DNA of 64,000 nucleotides from CAZOEL01 sp964578835 (GCA_964578835.1 CAZOEL010000003.1:62001-126000), one strand, 5' to 3'. Counted from the stretch's first letter, positions 18,532-28,661 are shown. The notes: generated from the sequence alone by a model not told the origin. Numbers and translations: made by a program.

Positions 18532-20358
18532 TCAGTTCCTCTGAAAGAAACGCCCTATCTCTTCACGCGTGAGCTTATGCCAGAGAGGTCTGCCATGCGG
18601 ACAGGTAGACGGGTTTGGCGTAGCATCAAGCGACGCGAGCAGGCTGCGGATTTCCTCGAGCCTGAGCTTCTGACCCGCCCTTATGGCCGAATGGCATGCG
18701 GCGGTCTTTGCCAGTCCCGCGAGAATATCCAGACGAGGCGCGTCCTCATCTTCGTGAGACGCCTTGAGCATCTCTCCGATGAGGAGATCGGGAGAATACT
18801 CTCCAAGGGCTGCCGGAACTGCGTAAATAACGAAGCTCTCGCCCCCGAACGGCTCCATTTCAAAACCGAGCTCAGAAAGGCGGTCGATCCAGCGACGAAG
18901 CATTGCGGCTTCCCTCGGCAGGAAATCCAGAACAATGGATTGAGTGAGTCTTTGCGACGGCTCTCTGCCGCGGGACGCGGAAGTGAGCCTATCGTAGATA
19001 ATCCTTTCATGCGCAGCGTGCTGGTCTATGATGATCAAGCCATCAGGAGCTTCGAGAAGCAGATAGGAGTCCGCGATTTGCCCGACAACCGGAAGCTTGG
19101 AGAATGAGGGAAGGCCTGATGGAGACGCCTCAGCCGAAAGCGGTTCTTCGCGCAGATTGTCTGATGACGGCTCCAGCGCGGCCATCTGTGGGATTTCCCG
19201 CGGGATGTCTCGAAAGACATTCATCTGAAGGGGAGGCTTATGCTCAGCAGGTTTAGCCGGCGCTTCTTCGAGAGTGGACTGAAGCTCCCGGGCGTATTCC
19301 CGCTTGTAAGGGGAAGGAGCATCAGGGGCGGAGCTCAGCTTGGCGGAAATCGGGCGGGGTGTGCGGGGAAAAGGTCTCTCGAGTGAGAGCCTTATCACGT
19401 CCCGGACCGCCTGAAGGACTTCTCCGGGCTCGCGAAATCGAACCTCCCGTTTCGTCGGATGAACGTTAACGTCCACAAGCTCCGGGTCGATTTCGACAAA
19501 GAGAATCACCAAAGGGAATTTGCCCTTTGGGATGAGCGAGTCATAGGCTCCAAGCATTGCGTGATTCAAGAGCCGATCGCGGACGGGCCTGTTGTTCACA
19601 TAAGCAAAGAGGCTTTGCGCATTGGCTCGTTGAAGCTCGGGCGGGCTTGCAAGCCCGTGGAGGCGCAGGGATGGGAGCTCGACCGAAAACTCCACCAGTC
19701 TTCCAGCCAAATCCCCCCCGAGCGCCTGCCCGACTCTTGTCGACAAATTTTTCGCCTTGGTAAAATCGTATTGGAGCCTATCCTGGTGGGAAAGCTGCAA
19801 ATGGATATCGGGATGCGCCAAGGCAGTCCGTTGCAGCTGTTCGCTTATGTGCGACATCTCCGTGTCGACGGAGCGCAGAAACTTGCGCCTCACGGGGAGG
19901 TTATGGAAAAGATCCCGAACAATGACCATCGTTCCGGTCGGGCAGCCGACGTCTCGGACGTCTCTCAGCACGCCGCTGTCGACGTGAATATGAACGCCTG
20001 ACACAGCATCCGCCTCCTTGGTGATGAGCTCGAATCGGCTTACAGCCGCAATGCTGGGAAGGGCTTCACCTCTAAACCCAAGAGACTGAATTGCCTGCAA
20101 GTCATCAATATTTCTTATTTTACTCGTTGCATGCCGCTCCAGGGCCAACAGAGCGTCGTCACGAGACATCCCGGCGCCGTTATCCACTACTCGAATCTCT
20201 TTGCGCCCGCCCTGAAGCAGAAACACGGAAATCTTGCGGCTGCCCGCGTCTATGCTGTTTTCAACCAGCTCTTTGACAACCGCGGCAGGTCTCTCCACCA
20301 CTTCTCCAGCCGCAATCTGATTACATAAATTGTCGGGCAGTACGGCTATTTTCCCCAT
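18532..20358 (-). CDS. mutL: DNA mismatch repair protein MutL
   Basis: 608 residues. The N-terminal GHKL ATPase is complete: ENSIDAGSRKI (catalytic Glu region), VVDNGAGM, ERHATSKI and GFRGEALPSIAAV. The C-terminal domain carries the endonuclease-type motifs: DQHAAHERIIYD near 450, ACHSAIRAGQKL and TCPHGRPLWHKL. In the DQHA(x2)E(x4)E motif the last position here reads Asp instead of Glu. It bridges mismatch recognition to strand excision; species with this domain usually lack MutH and MutL itself nicks. mutS is not in the window. Confidence 0.95.
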   Translation of the reverse strand: MGKIAVLPDNLCNQIAAGEVVERPAAVVKELVENSIDAGSRKISVFLLQGGRKEIRVVDNGAGMSRDDALLALERHATSKIRNIDDLQAIQSLGFRGEALPSIAAVSRFELITKEADAVSGVHIHVDSGVLRDVRDVGCPTGTMVIVRDLFHNLPVRRKFLRSVDTEMSHISEQLQRTALAHPDIHLQLSHQDRLQYDFTKAKNLSTRVGQALGGDLAGRLVEFSVELPSLRLHGLASPPELQRANAQSLFAYVNNRPVRDRLLNHAMLGAYDSLIPKGKFPLVILFVEIDPELVDVNVHPTKREVRFREPGEVLQAVRDVIRLSLERPFPRTPRPISAKLSSAPDAPSPYKREYARELQSTLEEAPAKPAEHKPPLQMNVFRDIPREIPQMAALEPSSDNLREEPLSAEASPSGLPSFSKLPVVGQIADSYLLLEAPDGLIIIDQHAAHERIIYDRLTSASRGREPSQRLTQSIVLDFLPREAAMLRRWIDRLSELGFEMEPFGGESFVIYAVPAALGEYSPDLLIGEMLKASHEDEDAPRLDILAGLAKTAACHSAIRAGQKLRLEEIRSLLASLDATPNPSTCPHGRPLWHKLTREEIGRFFQRN

Positions 20359-20391
20359 TGGCTGCTCACTTTACTTTTTTCTTATAATCTA

Positions 20392-20420
20392 TTGACAGAA
20401 CAGGTCTGTTTCAGTATGCA
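20392..20420 (+). promoter_or_regulatory. Sigma-70-type promoter candidate upstream of GAF-mreB unit
   Basis: A perfect TTGACA (20392-20397), a 17-bp spacer and TATGCA (20415-20420, three of six to TATAAT). Transcription would start near 20427, about 50 nt before the GAF-protein gene. Confidence 0.4.
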
Positions 20421-20475
20421 TGCAGACTAAGCTTGTTGAGCGCTTTACCGGACCCAATCACAGCGATTCGGCTCC

Positions 20476-21954
20476 ATGATAGTAACAAAGGCGAATGCGT
20501 CTATGCAACCTAATCACTACAACGCTCTTGTGAGCCTGTTGAGCAATGTCCTCGAAGCCTATACCACGGCCTTTTTCGTGCACGATCCCAAAACGCGACA
20601 GCTGAGCCTTATCGCATCCCAGTCCTTGAGCAAGCACCTCTCCGAGAATGTCTACCTACCTCTTGAGCAAAGCGGCATTCTATCCCAGGCTCAGAAGTTC
20701 GGGCAAACGATCCACCTTGACAAGCTTCAGGACCTCTCGCCCGACCTTTCAACCACTGTTCCTTTCTATCGAGAGGGGGAATCCCATATCAAGGGACTCT
20801 TTGTAACCCCGGTGGGCGAAGGAGCCGGAGTCCTCTACGTCGACACCAAATACAGCTGGGGGTTCAACGACAAGCAGCAGAAATTGATCAGAGAAGTTGC
20901 GGTCTTGCTTCACAATCTGCTCAAACAGCAGTATAGCATGCAACAACAGAGAGATTACGCTCGCATTTTCCAATTCTGGCATCGACTGGAGAGCGTTGCG
21001 TTCAATGAAAAAGCGATGGAGGAATACTGCGAGACGCTTATTTACGAATGTGCGCAATTCTTGCGCGTTGAGTACGGTTTTCTGGCGCTGCGAGAATCCT
21101 CAAACAGCCATTACCATGTAATTGCCGCAACATCCAACGCGCCGCGAGGGATCACAAGCCAACGCTTGTCCGCTAAGCAGGGCCTGGTTGGATGGATTTT
21201 TCAAAATGAGAAGAACCTTCAAATTCCAAGGCTGAACCCGCAGACTCCGGATCATTATCTTTTTACCTCTTCCGAAGGACTCCCTCATCACGGAACATTC
21301 TGGGGCCTCTACAGCCGCATGTCCGTAGGACATTCCGTTGCAATGGCCTTTCTGTCTCGACAGGTCATGGAGTGGAGCGCCGAAGAGCAGTACGGCGCGA
21401 TGCATGTCGCTAATTCCGCTCGTTTTCTCCTCGAGCATTGCTGCATCAAAGACGAGTTGAGGCATTTTCAGGCCCGCGACTTTTCCACCGGTTTGTTCAA
21501 TTCTCTCGCGTTCGAAGCCAAGCTTGAAAGCATTTTGGCCTCCTCCATGCAAAGCAGCACGCCCTTCACTCTCGCGCTGGCGCAATTCGAGCACTGGCAG
21601 GTATTGACCGCAAAAGCTCCACCGAAGCAAATACGGCAATGGCAGGCAGAGATAGCAGCCGCCGTCGTCGCCGATCTTCCCGCTGAAGTCGTAACGGGTC
21701 AACTGGCGGAAAACCGTTTCGGCTTCATTTTTCCCGGCGCTTCACATCAAGACGCGCAAAGCTATGCGTCCCTCTCCATGGAGGCGGGAAGAAAAGCCTC
21801 CGCCGGAAAAATAAAAGGATTCCGCCTGCAGCCCTATTTCGCTTCCGTCACATTTCCTCAAGACGGAACAAGAACCGACGAGCTCTGGCCACTGGTTTCC
21901 AATCGTCTTCTCTCGGTTCTCCGCTCTAAGATTGACAATATAAGCGCATCATAG
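20476..21954 (+). CDS. GAF-GAF protein with degenerate GGDEF-like C-terminus
   Basis: 492 residues from the first ATG (ATG at 20503 also possible, with AAAGG upstream). Two GAF-like modules lie near 15-155 and 170-335. The last 150 residues align with a GGDEF fold: ARDFSTGLFNSLAFEAKLE matches the D-x-LTGLxNRRxF lead, and AENRFGFIFPGA stands where GGDEFxxxLP belongs. The G-G-D/E-E-F signature is gone, so cyclase activity is very unlikely; it may bind nucleotide or partner proteins. It ends 88 bp before mreB on the same strand. I do not recognise a named family; a link to cell-shape control is positional inference. Confidence 0.75.
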   Translation: MIVTKANASMQPNHYNALVSLLSNVLEAYTTAFFVHDPKTRQLSLIASQSLSKHLSENVYLPLEQSGILSQAQKFGQTIHLDKLQDLSPDLSTTVPFYREGESHIKGLFVTPVGEGAGVLYVDTKYSWGFNDKQQKLIREVAVLLHNLLKQQYSMQQQRDYARIFQFWHRLESVAFNEKAMEEYCETLIYECAQFLRVEYGFLALRESSNSHYHVIAATSNAPRGITSQRLSAKQGLVGWIFQNEKNLQIPRLNPQTPDHYLFTSSEGLPHHGTFWGLYSRMSVGHSVAMAFLSRQVMEWSAEEQYGAMHVANSARFLLEHCCIKDELRHFQARDFSTGLFNSLAFEAKLESILASSMQSSTPFTLALAQFEHWQVLTAKAPPKQIRQWQAEIAAAVVADLPAEVVTGQLAENRFGFIFPGASHQDAQSYASLSMEAGRKASAGKIKGFRLQPYFASVTFPQDGTRTDELWPLVSNRLLSVLRSKIDNISAS

Positions 21955-22042
21955 TAATTGAGCGGGCTGCAGTCTGTCTTCGGACGATTGCATGCCCGTT
22001 GAGATAAAGCCATCGATGGAATGACAGCCAAGAAGGGTATAC

Positions 22043-23065
22043 ATGTTTGAACGATTATTCGCCTACTTCTCCAAAGATCTGGCCATGGATCTGGGCACAG
22101 CCAACACGCTGATTTATATGCGCGACAAAGGCATTGTTCTCAATGAGCCATCCGTTGTAGCCATCAATCAGGACACCCACCAGGTGATAGCCGTCGGTCA
22201 TGACGCCAAGAACATCATCGGACGACATGGACAACGCATCGTAACAATCCGGCCGCTCAAAGACGGCGTCATTGCCGATTTCGAAGTGACCAGCGTGATG
22301 ATAAAATACTTTCTCACCAAAGTGTTGAGACGCAAACAGCTGATACGGCCCAAGCTGGTTGTGGCGGTTCCTACCGGAATTACATCCGTAGAGAAGCGTG
22401 CGGTGATCGAAGCTGCAGAGCAGGCCGGGGCCCGACAGATTCACCTCGTGGAAGAGCCCATGGCGGCCGCCATCGGAGCCGGTCTTCCCATCGACCAGCC
22501 TTTCGGCAATATGATTGTCGACATTGGAGGCGGCACAACAGAAGTTGCTGTCATTTCCATGTTCGCCGTAGCATACAGCGAATCCGTGCGAGTTGCTGGA
22601 GACGAAGCAAATGAGGCGATATTGCGTTATATCCAACGAGAGCGTCAGATGATCATCAGCGAAACGCTTGCCGAAAGCGTAAAGATGAAAATCGGCTCGG
22701 CTGCGCCTTCTGACTCTCCGCAATCTATCGAGATTACAGGCAAGGAAATACTGAGCGGCATTCCAAAAACATTCACTCTAACCGATGACGAGATCCGGGA
22801 AGCCATCAAAGAGCCCATCATGTCGATTGTCGAGGCGGTAAGGCGCGCGCTCGAGAAGACTCCGCCGGATCTGGCCGCGGACATCCATGACCGGGGCTTT
22901 TGGCTGGCGGGAGGCGGAGCGCTCCTAAAGGGCCTCGATCGTCTGCTCACAGAGTGCACCAGCTTGAAGGTCAACATTTCAGAGGATCCTCTCACAGCCG
23001 TGGTAAGAGGAACAGGCGCTGTCATTGAACACATGGATGTTTTCCAACAGGTGTTCATCAATTAG
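22043..23065 (+). CDS. mreB: Rod shape-determining actin homologue MreB
   Basis: 340 residues, full length. ATPase motifs of the actin fold: AMDLGTANTLIYMRDKGIVL (phosphate 1), VVAVPTGITSVEKRAV, MIVDIGGGTTEVAVIS (phosphate 2) and WLAGGGALLKGLDRLL (adenosine). It forms membrane-bound filaments that guide lateral wall synthesis. The N-terminal MFERLFAYFSKD is a short amphipathic helix typical of membrane attachment. AAGAAGGG precedes the ATG. mreC and mreD do not follow; the next gene is on the other strand, so this copy is separate from an mreBCD operon. Confidence 0.95.
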   Translation: MFERLFAYFSKDLAMDLGTANTLIYMRDKGIVLNEPSVVAINQDTHQVIAVGHDAKNIIGRHGQRIVTIRPLKDGVIADFEVTSVMIKYFLTKVLRRKQLIRPKLVVAVPTGITSVEKRAVIEAAEQAGARQIHLVEEPMAAAIGAGLPIDQPFGNMIVDIGGGTTEVAVISMFAVAYSESVRVAGDEANEAILRYIQRERQMIISETLAESVKMKIGSAAPSDSPQSIEITGKEILSGIPKTFTLTDDEIREAIKEPIMSIVEAVRRALEKTPPDLAADIHDRGFWLAGGGALLKGLDRLLTECTSLKVNISEDPLTAVVRGTGAVIEHMDVFQQVFIN

Positions 23066-23107
23066 CGCAGTTTTGAATCAGGGCGATGGCGGTACACACC
23101 CAAGCCA

Positions 23108-25714
23108 CTATTTTTTCTTGAGCGAGTAGGTAAGGAAAAGCTCGGTTGATCTGTCCGAGTCCAGCACCTCCCTGATTTTTTTTGATAACTCCGGTAAGTT
23201 GAACGGCTTTTGGATGAAGGCGTTGCATCCTTGGCGGATGATCCTCTCGGCCTGCCCCTGCAGGCTGTATCCGCTTGAAAGGAGAACCTTTATGCGGGGA
23301 TTTATCCTTTTCATCCAAAGGAATGTGTCTTCGCCCCCCATGCCCGGCATGATCATATCTAAAATCACAATATCGATCCTATCCTGATGTTCTCTAAGGA
23401 TAGCCACCGCTTCTTCGCCGCTCCTAGCTGCTATTATCGTATAGCCAAGCGCTTCCAGCATGTTGGAATTCACATCGAGAAGCATTTCGTCGTCATCCAC
23501 CAAAAGGATAGTTTCAACGCCTCTGCAAAGCTCATCCGCAGGCAATGCGTTTTCCAGAGCCGTCATCTCCGAGGCAGGGAGATAAATATTGAAGCAGGAG
23601 CCAAGCCCCATCTCGCTCTGAACATCAATAAAACCGGAATGGTTTCTAACGATCCCATAAACAGAGGCGAGACCCAGGCCAACGCCACGGCCCATTTCTT
23701 TAGTTGTGAAAAAGGGCTCGAAGATGCGGGATTTTGTCTTCTCATCCATGCCAACGCCTGTATCCGCCACGGAAATTCTCACATATCTCCCCGCTCTGGC
23801 GGAAAACGGCATGACAAAGTCCCTGTCGAGAGTCACGCACTCCGTTCCAATTCGTATTTCCCCCCCAACAGGCATCGCCTGAGCGGCATTCAAATAGAGA
23901 TTTATCAGCACCTGCTCTAATTGACCTCTATCGACCTCGACGCAAGCAAGGTTCTCTTCATAATGCGTATAAAGGGTAATTTCTCTTCGGGTTCTTCCAA
24001 ACAATCTCAGAGACTTTTCGATTATCTCGTTGACATTGACAGGATTGACTTCATATTTTCCTTTCCGTGCGAACCCGAGTAACTGTCTCGTAAGCTCAGA
24101 GCCGCTCTTGACCTGCGCTTCAATGTTTTTGAGACTTTGGTGGTTGGCGTCGGAAGGCGTTGTCTTATACAACATGAGCGATGCATGCCCCTGGATACAC
24201 ATCAGGATGTTATTGAAATCATGAGCAATCCCTCCCGCCAGAGTGCCAATGGCCTCCATCTTGCCCAATTCCAATAATTGAGCCTGGAGCTTCTTCTGCT
24301 CTGAAATATCCTGAACCGTTCCTTCGTAATGATGGATCTTTCCTTCCTTATCCCTAACCACATGCGCATTCAATCGCACCCATATCTTCTCGCCGTCTTT
24401 GCGCTTGAAGCGAGTCTCAAAATTGCGCACCATTCCATCCCGCCTCAGCAATTGCACGAGCTTTGCGTGTGATTGGCTGTTTAGATGCACCTCTGCCGCA
24501 GTGACGCTTTCGATCATTTCTTCCGGGGACGCATATCCATGGAACCGCGCCAGGGCAGGGTTCACGCTCAAAAAACGACCATTGGGATCAACCTGGAAAA
24601 TTCCTTCAGCTACGTTATTAAAAATACTGCGATATTTCTCTTCGGCAGCTTTTCGCTCCAGTATTTCTTCTCGCAGCAGCTCATTATTCCTGCGGAGCTC
24701 CATTGTGTGCTCGGCAACAAGAGATTCCAGATGATCGCGGTATCTCTCGAGCTCCTTTTGCACCTGCTTTCGCTCCGTTACATCGCGCCCCTCCGCAATG
24801 AGAAGAGCGACCTTTCCAGTTTCATCCCGCACCGGTTTGAGGGAAAAGTCCATAAAATAGAGCTTCCCTCCAGGTCCGAGGTGTGAGGCCTCAAAGCGCA
24901 CAAACTCACCAGCGGCGGCTTTCTCAACTCCTCGCCTCAATCTTTCTTGCATTTCATTGGAATGGGCCCACCATGAGGTTTTCCAAAACGGCCTCCCAAG
25001 GACTTCCGATTCACTGGTCTGGCAGAAGTCGAGTGCGCTCTTGTTTATCTCCAGGACAGTTCCCTTGCTGTTCAAAAGCCCTATATGCTGAAAAGCCTCG
25101 TCGAATATCGCTCTGAATTTACGCTCGCTTATCCCGAGAGCTTTCTCGGCGCGCCTTCGCTCTTCGATTTCTTTATTTAACAGCGCATTTCTTTCGGACA
25201 ATTCGACCACAGCTTTCTCGAGGTCGCAATACGCTACTCCCAACGCTCTTTGAACTTCTCTCAATTCGCGGAAATCAGTAAAAGAAAGGACATACCCTTT
25301 GGAAGAACCGCGGTCTTCGACAGGTCGTCCTGTCACAAGACATGGAACGATGCGGCCGCTCCCATGGACGAAGTCGACTTCCTCCACCAGCGTCTCTTTA
25401 TCAGGCGATTCGTTAAGAAAAACTTCGTCCAGGCGACTACGCCCCGCATGACCCGACAAGAAAGCATGCATCGGCTGGCCGATCAGCTCAATCTGCTCTC
25501 TTCCGGCAATGTCGGCCATCGCCTTGTTGCACCATACGAGCAACCCCTCTCTAATCAGGCAAATCCCATGGCTCGTAGTATCGAGCACCGCCAGGAGGAG
25601 CTCCTGTAATTGCCGAAGTCGTTCATGGGCGAGACCCAGCTCTTCAGCTCGGTCCTGAGCCTCTTCAAGGTTGAATATGTATTCCTGGATAATACGCCGA
25701 TGTTGCTCATCCAT
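23108..25714 (-). CDS. Cytoplasmic multi-PAS hybrid histidine kinase
   Basis: 868 residues, no membrane helix. An N-terminal coiled coil (about 1-40) leads into three PAS domains (about 40-160, 205-315, 365-480) joined by coiled coils; HisKA with LAGGIAHDFNNILMCIQG near 500; HATPase with INLYLNAAQAMPVGG, ADTGVGMD and GVGLGLASVYGI; and a C-terminal receiver (LLVDDDEMLLD; IVILDMIMPGMGGED; QKPFNLPEL). It is the last gene of a three-gene set after a membrane kinase and a single-domain receiver (gaps 29 and 47 bp), so the three probably form one phosphorelay. Signal unknown. Confidence 0.92.
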   Translation of the reverse strand: MDEQHRRIIQEYIFNLEEAQDRAEELGLAHERLRQLQELLLAVLDTTSHGICLIREGLLVWCNKAMADIAGREQIELIGQPMHAFLSGHAGRSRLDEVFLNESPDKETLVEEVDFVHGSGRIVPCLVTGRPVEDRGSSKGYVLSFTDFRELREVQRALGVAYCDLEKAVVELSERNALLNKEIEERRRAEKALGISERKFRAIFDEAFQHIGLLNSKGTVLEINKSALDFCQTSESEVLGRPFWKTSWWAHSNEMQERLRRGVEKAAAGEFVRFEASHLGPGGKLYFMDFSLKPVRDETGKVALLIAEGRDVTERKQVQKELERYRDHLESLVAEHTMELRRNNELLREEILERKAAEEKYRSIFNNVAEGIFQVDPNGRFLSVNPALARFHGYASPEEMIESVTAAEVHLNSQSHAKLVQLLRRDGMVRNFETRFKRKDGEKIWVRLNAHVVRDKEGKIHHYEGTVQDISEQKKLQAQLLELGKMEAIGTLAGGIAHDFNNILMCIQGHASLMLYKTTPSDANHQSLKNIEAQVKSGSELTRQLLGFARKGKYEVNPVNVNEIIEKSLRLFGRTRREITLYTHYEENLACVEVDRGQLEQVLINLYLNAAQAMPVGGEIRIGTECVTLDRDFVMPFSARAGRYVRISVADTGVGMDEKTKSRIFEPFFTTKEMGRGVGLGLASVYGIVRNHSGFIDVQSEMGLGSCFNIYLPASEMTALENALPADELCRGVETILLVDDDEMLLDVNSNMLEALGYTIIAARSGEEAVAILREHQDRIDIVILDMIMPGMGGEDTFLWMKRINPRIKVLLSSGYSLQGQAERIIRQGCNAFIQKPFNLPELSKKIREVLDSDRSTELFLTYSLKKK

Positions 25715-25761
25715 ACTTTTCCTTCATCACCTTGGAATCAAGGGGATCTTTTGCCTGAGGC

Positions 25762-26133
25762 TTAGAGATCCTCCAGGTTCCGTATCTCTGCAAGTATTTG
25801 AGGAAAGCTAACCGGTTTACAGAGGTATCTGTCGGCTCCAGCTTCAAAACCTTCCTGAATCTCAGCTGACTGAGCTTTTGCAGACAGGATGATAATCGGT
25901 ATGCGCTTGGTGCGCTCATCATCTTTGAGCTTTCTGCAAACCTCGATGCCGCTGAGCTTGGGCAGCTTCACATCAAGCAGAATAACATCGGGAGAATGCG
26001 AAAAAGCTTGATGCAGCGCATCCTCTCCATCATCGGCGACAAACACCGTATACCCAAGCTTGGTCATTTTCCTTTGCAGGAAGCCGGAAATCGTCTTTTC
26101 ATCATCAACCACCATGACTTTACAGTAGCTCAT
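25762..26133 (-). CDS. Single-domain response regulator (CheY-like receiver)
   Basis: 123 residues, all receiver domain: acidic pair in KVMVVDDEKTISG, phosphoacceptor Asp in DVILLDVKLPKLSG, Ser in IIILSAKAQ and Lys in YLCKPVSFPQI. There is no output domain, so it must act by protein contact or pass phosphate on. The ATG at 26133 has GGAGAG 8 nt upstream. It sits between two kinases in the same operon. Confidence 0.93.
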   Translation of the reverse strand: MSYCKVMVVDDEKTISGFLQRKMTKLGYTVFVADDGEDALHQAFSHSPDVILLDVKLPKLSGIEVCRKLKDDERTKRIPIIILSAKAQSAEIQEGFEAGADRYLCKPVSFPQILAEIRNLEDL

Positions 26134-26162
26134 AGAAATGTCTCTCCACATATTTCACTGCT

Positions 26163-28661
26163 TTAGCTAATGCTCAAAGGCACATACAAATAGAAAGCGG
26201 ATCCTAGGCGCACGCCTCCCAGCGGCAAAGCAGAAACACTTTCCGGGTCGACAGGACTGCGGCAGACTATGCGGCCACCGTGCTCTTCAACAATCCCTTT
26301 CGTGATGGTAAGACCCAGGCCGCTTCCGCCCACCCGATGAGACATCACGCTATCGGCTTGAAAAAATTTCTTGAAAACCTCCTCTTGCGCCCACACAGGA
26401 ATCCCGTATCCATTATCAATGACAGAAAATACGATTGCGTCGCCATCCCTCGCCGCTTCAACAATAATTTTCCCATTATCGGGAGTGTATTTGATGGCGT
26501 TGCTGATCAGGTTGATCAACGCCTGCACCATCCGGTCCCTGTCAACCATGACCGGGGGCAGATCGTTAGAAACTCCAACTATAACATCGTGATTATGGGC
26601 TCTTGCTAGATCGCCTATTTCATTCAGGGCTTTTTCGATCAGGTCGCCTGGTAAGGCAGCCGAAAAGCTCAGCTCGATTTTGTGAGCCTCAATCCTCGCA
26701 AGGTCCAGGAGATCTTCCACAAGGCGCATGAGGCGCTCGATGCCGGACCGCGCAAGCTCGAGGTCCTCTCGCACCTCTTCGTCAATCGAGCCCGAATACC
26801 CTTCCAATACTCCGGATATTCCAAGAAGCATGGCTTGGATAGGCGTTCTCAATTCATGCGACGCGATCGTAACAAACTCGGATTTCATCCTGTCAACTTC
26901 TCGTATCGCTTTGGCCATCTCATTGAAAGACACAGCAAGATCGCCTATCTCATCGGAGGAGGAAACATTGATGGATTGTTCCAGGTCGCCTTCCCGCATG
27001 GCCTTCGCCCCTTTTGTCAACTCTTTTATGGGCTTGGTGATGTTCATCGTGATAGTAAAAGAGGCCATTACAACGCAAAAGACGGCAAAAACGGTGATTG
27101 CCGCCATTAGGGCGAGGCTTTGGGAAACGCTTGCATCGAGAATGGCTTTCGATCTATTGTTCGTTTCAAGGATTTGCTCGGCTTCTTTGTTGATGCTGTT
27201 CTCAATTCTGGCTTTCGTCGCAACCGCAGCCTTGTAGAATTCGTCCACATTGGCCCCGATGGTCACGTAACCGAAACCCCTTTTGGAGGTTCCGTAGTCC
27301 CCCGTATAATAAGGAATAGCGGCGTAAGTAGTCAACTTTCGAAGACCGCTCCAAAGAATGAGAAAGGAGCCCGATCCTCCATCTTCCGTTCCTTCATGCC
27401 ACCCCTGGCATTGAGGAGCCATATCGAGGGCTCTGCAATCAAGTCCAATGACGCCGGCCTCGCTTTGCTCGCGAGCCCCACGTTTCTTCTGGGTAAAATT
27501 CGAAAAATGAGGACGCAATTGCATGAACGCATCAAAGTCCATTCCACTCGACTTGTATGCATCATAGGTCTCCTGGCTCACCCACCCGGGAACCTCTCGA
27601 CCGGTTTCAGGGTCGTATCCCATGATGAAAAAATGTCTCGGATGCACGATGGACCTGTCCCGATTGTCCCAAATGAAGGCGTAATTGCCTGAGCCCGCAT
27701 CGGAGAGGGCGGAAAACCGAGCCTCGGAAGGCGCCACATGTTCAGTGAATTCCATGAGGTGGATATGATCAAGGGCCAGCGTGACATACCCGAGCTTTTT
27801 TCCTTTCTCGTCGAACAAAGGCGTCGCCCACCGGATGATGCCTTCAAATTTCCTGCCGCCCGGATTTTCCTTACCGGCATAAGCGCTCTCGCGACGCACC
27901 TTTATGCCTTCAGGCGTTTCATAAAGCCAACCCTTCACATAAGCCCCCACAACTCCCGACACATATATACCTTCCCGTTCTAATCGCTGCAGCTTCGGGA
28001 AATAATCTTCGGCTTTGCAATACGTATTCTCACGCTTGCTGATATCCAGTAGAATCGAGGAGACTTTGCCTTCGGAAATCTTGATCCTTTCCATTCCGTA
28101 GATGTCTACGAAAGTAATCTCTTTGTAAAGAGGGCTGAGGATTCTCTGAAAACCATAGGGCCTTCTATGACGCCAAGCCTGCCGGTTCTCGGGATTTGCG
28201 CTCTTCAGCGCTGAAGGCTCTTCCCCACCGCCCTCTTCCGAAGGGGAATCGGCAGTAATTACACTTTTCTGGAAAGCGTTATAAAAGTTCAGATAGGTTT
28301 GAGCATTCGGTTGAATCGAAGCGATGAAAAGAATATCTCGATCTCGTTCGTAGAGAAAATCAGCAATTCTTGCCGCCAGCTCCTCCGTCCGCAGTTCGAT
28401 GGCTTCGGTAGATTTTTCAATGAGAGCGTTCTCGCTGTCGCGGATCGCGTCACTACCTAGATCTCGCGCCGCCCCCAGAGTCATCACGCCCATCTCCTCA
28501 GCTCTCATTGCAGCTTGGAAGCCGGTATCCTTTAGATTGCCATGGGCGACATATCCGAGAATGAGAAGGGGAGTGACGGACAGAGCCAGAAAACAGATAA
28601 GCAGTTTCGGCAACAAACCAAACCTGATCCCCTTCAAGAGCCCCCCTTGATCGTCTTTCAT
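26163..28661 (-). CDS. Membrane sensor histidine kinase with large periplasmic (Cache-type) domain and HAMP
   Basis: 832 residues. Transmembrane helix 1 (GLLPKLLICFLALSVTPLLI, about 15-36); a periplasmic region of about 470 residues with a long helix and a Cache-like fold (YMERIKISEG-type strands; IIRWATPLFDEKGKKLGYVT); transmembrane helix 2 (LALMAAITVFAVFCVVMASF); HAMP with ITKPIKELTKGAKAMREGD; HisKA IASHELRTPIQAML; HATPase with INLISNAIKYTPDNG, DNGYGIP and GSGLGLTITKGI. First gene of the kinase-receiver-hybrid kinase operon. Cache domains usually bind small organic ligands; the ligand here is unknown. Confidence 0.9.
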   Translation of the reverse strand: MKDDQGGLLKGIRFGLLPKLLICFLALSVTPLLILGYVAHGNLKDTGFQAAMRAEEMGVMTLGAARDLGSDAIRDSENALIEKSTEAIELRTEELAARIADFLYERDRDILFIASIQPNAQTYLNFYNAFQKSVITADSPSEEGGGEEPSALKSANPENRQAWRHRRPYGFQRILSPLYKEITFVDIYGMERIKISEGKVSSILLDISKRENTYCKAEDYFPKLQRLEREGIYVSGVVGAYVKGWLYETPEGIKVRRESAYAGKENPGGRKFEGIIRWATPLFDEKGKKLGYVTLALDHIHLMEFTEHVAPSEARFSALSDAGSGNYAFIWDNRDRSIVHPRHFFIMGYDPETGREVPGWVSQETYDAYKSSGMDFDAFMQLRPHFSNFTQKKRGAREQSEAGVIGLDCRALDMAPQCQGWHEGTEDGGSGSFLILWSGLRKLTTYAAIPYYTGDYGTSKRGFGYVTIGANVDEFYKAAVATKARIENSINKEAEQILETNNRSKAILDASVSQSLALMAAITVFAVFCVVMASFTITMNITKPIKELTKGAKAMREGDLEQSINVSSSDEIGDLAVSFNEMAKAIREVDRMKSEFVTIASHELRTPIQAMLLGISGVLEGYSGSIDEEVREDLELARSGIERLMRLVEDLLDLARIEAHKIELSFSAALPGDLIEKALNEIGDLARAHNHDVIVGVSNDLPPVMVDRDRMVQALINLISNAIKYTPDNGKIIVEAARDGDAIVFSVIDNGYGIPVWAQEEVFKKFFQADSVMSHRVGGSGLGLTITKGIVEEHGGRIVCRSPVDPESVSALPLGGVRLGSAFYLYVPLSIS

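Noticed and set aside
20476..21954. Diguanylate cyclase
   Set aside because: The GGDEF signature residues are missing, so only a degenerate fold is claimed.
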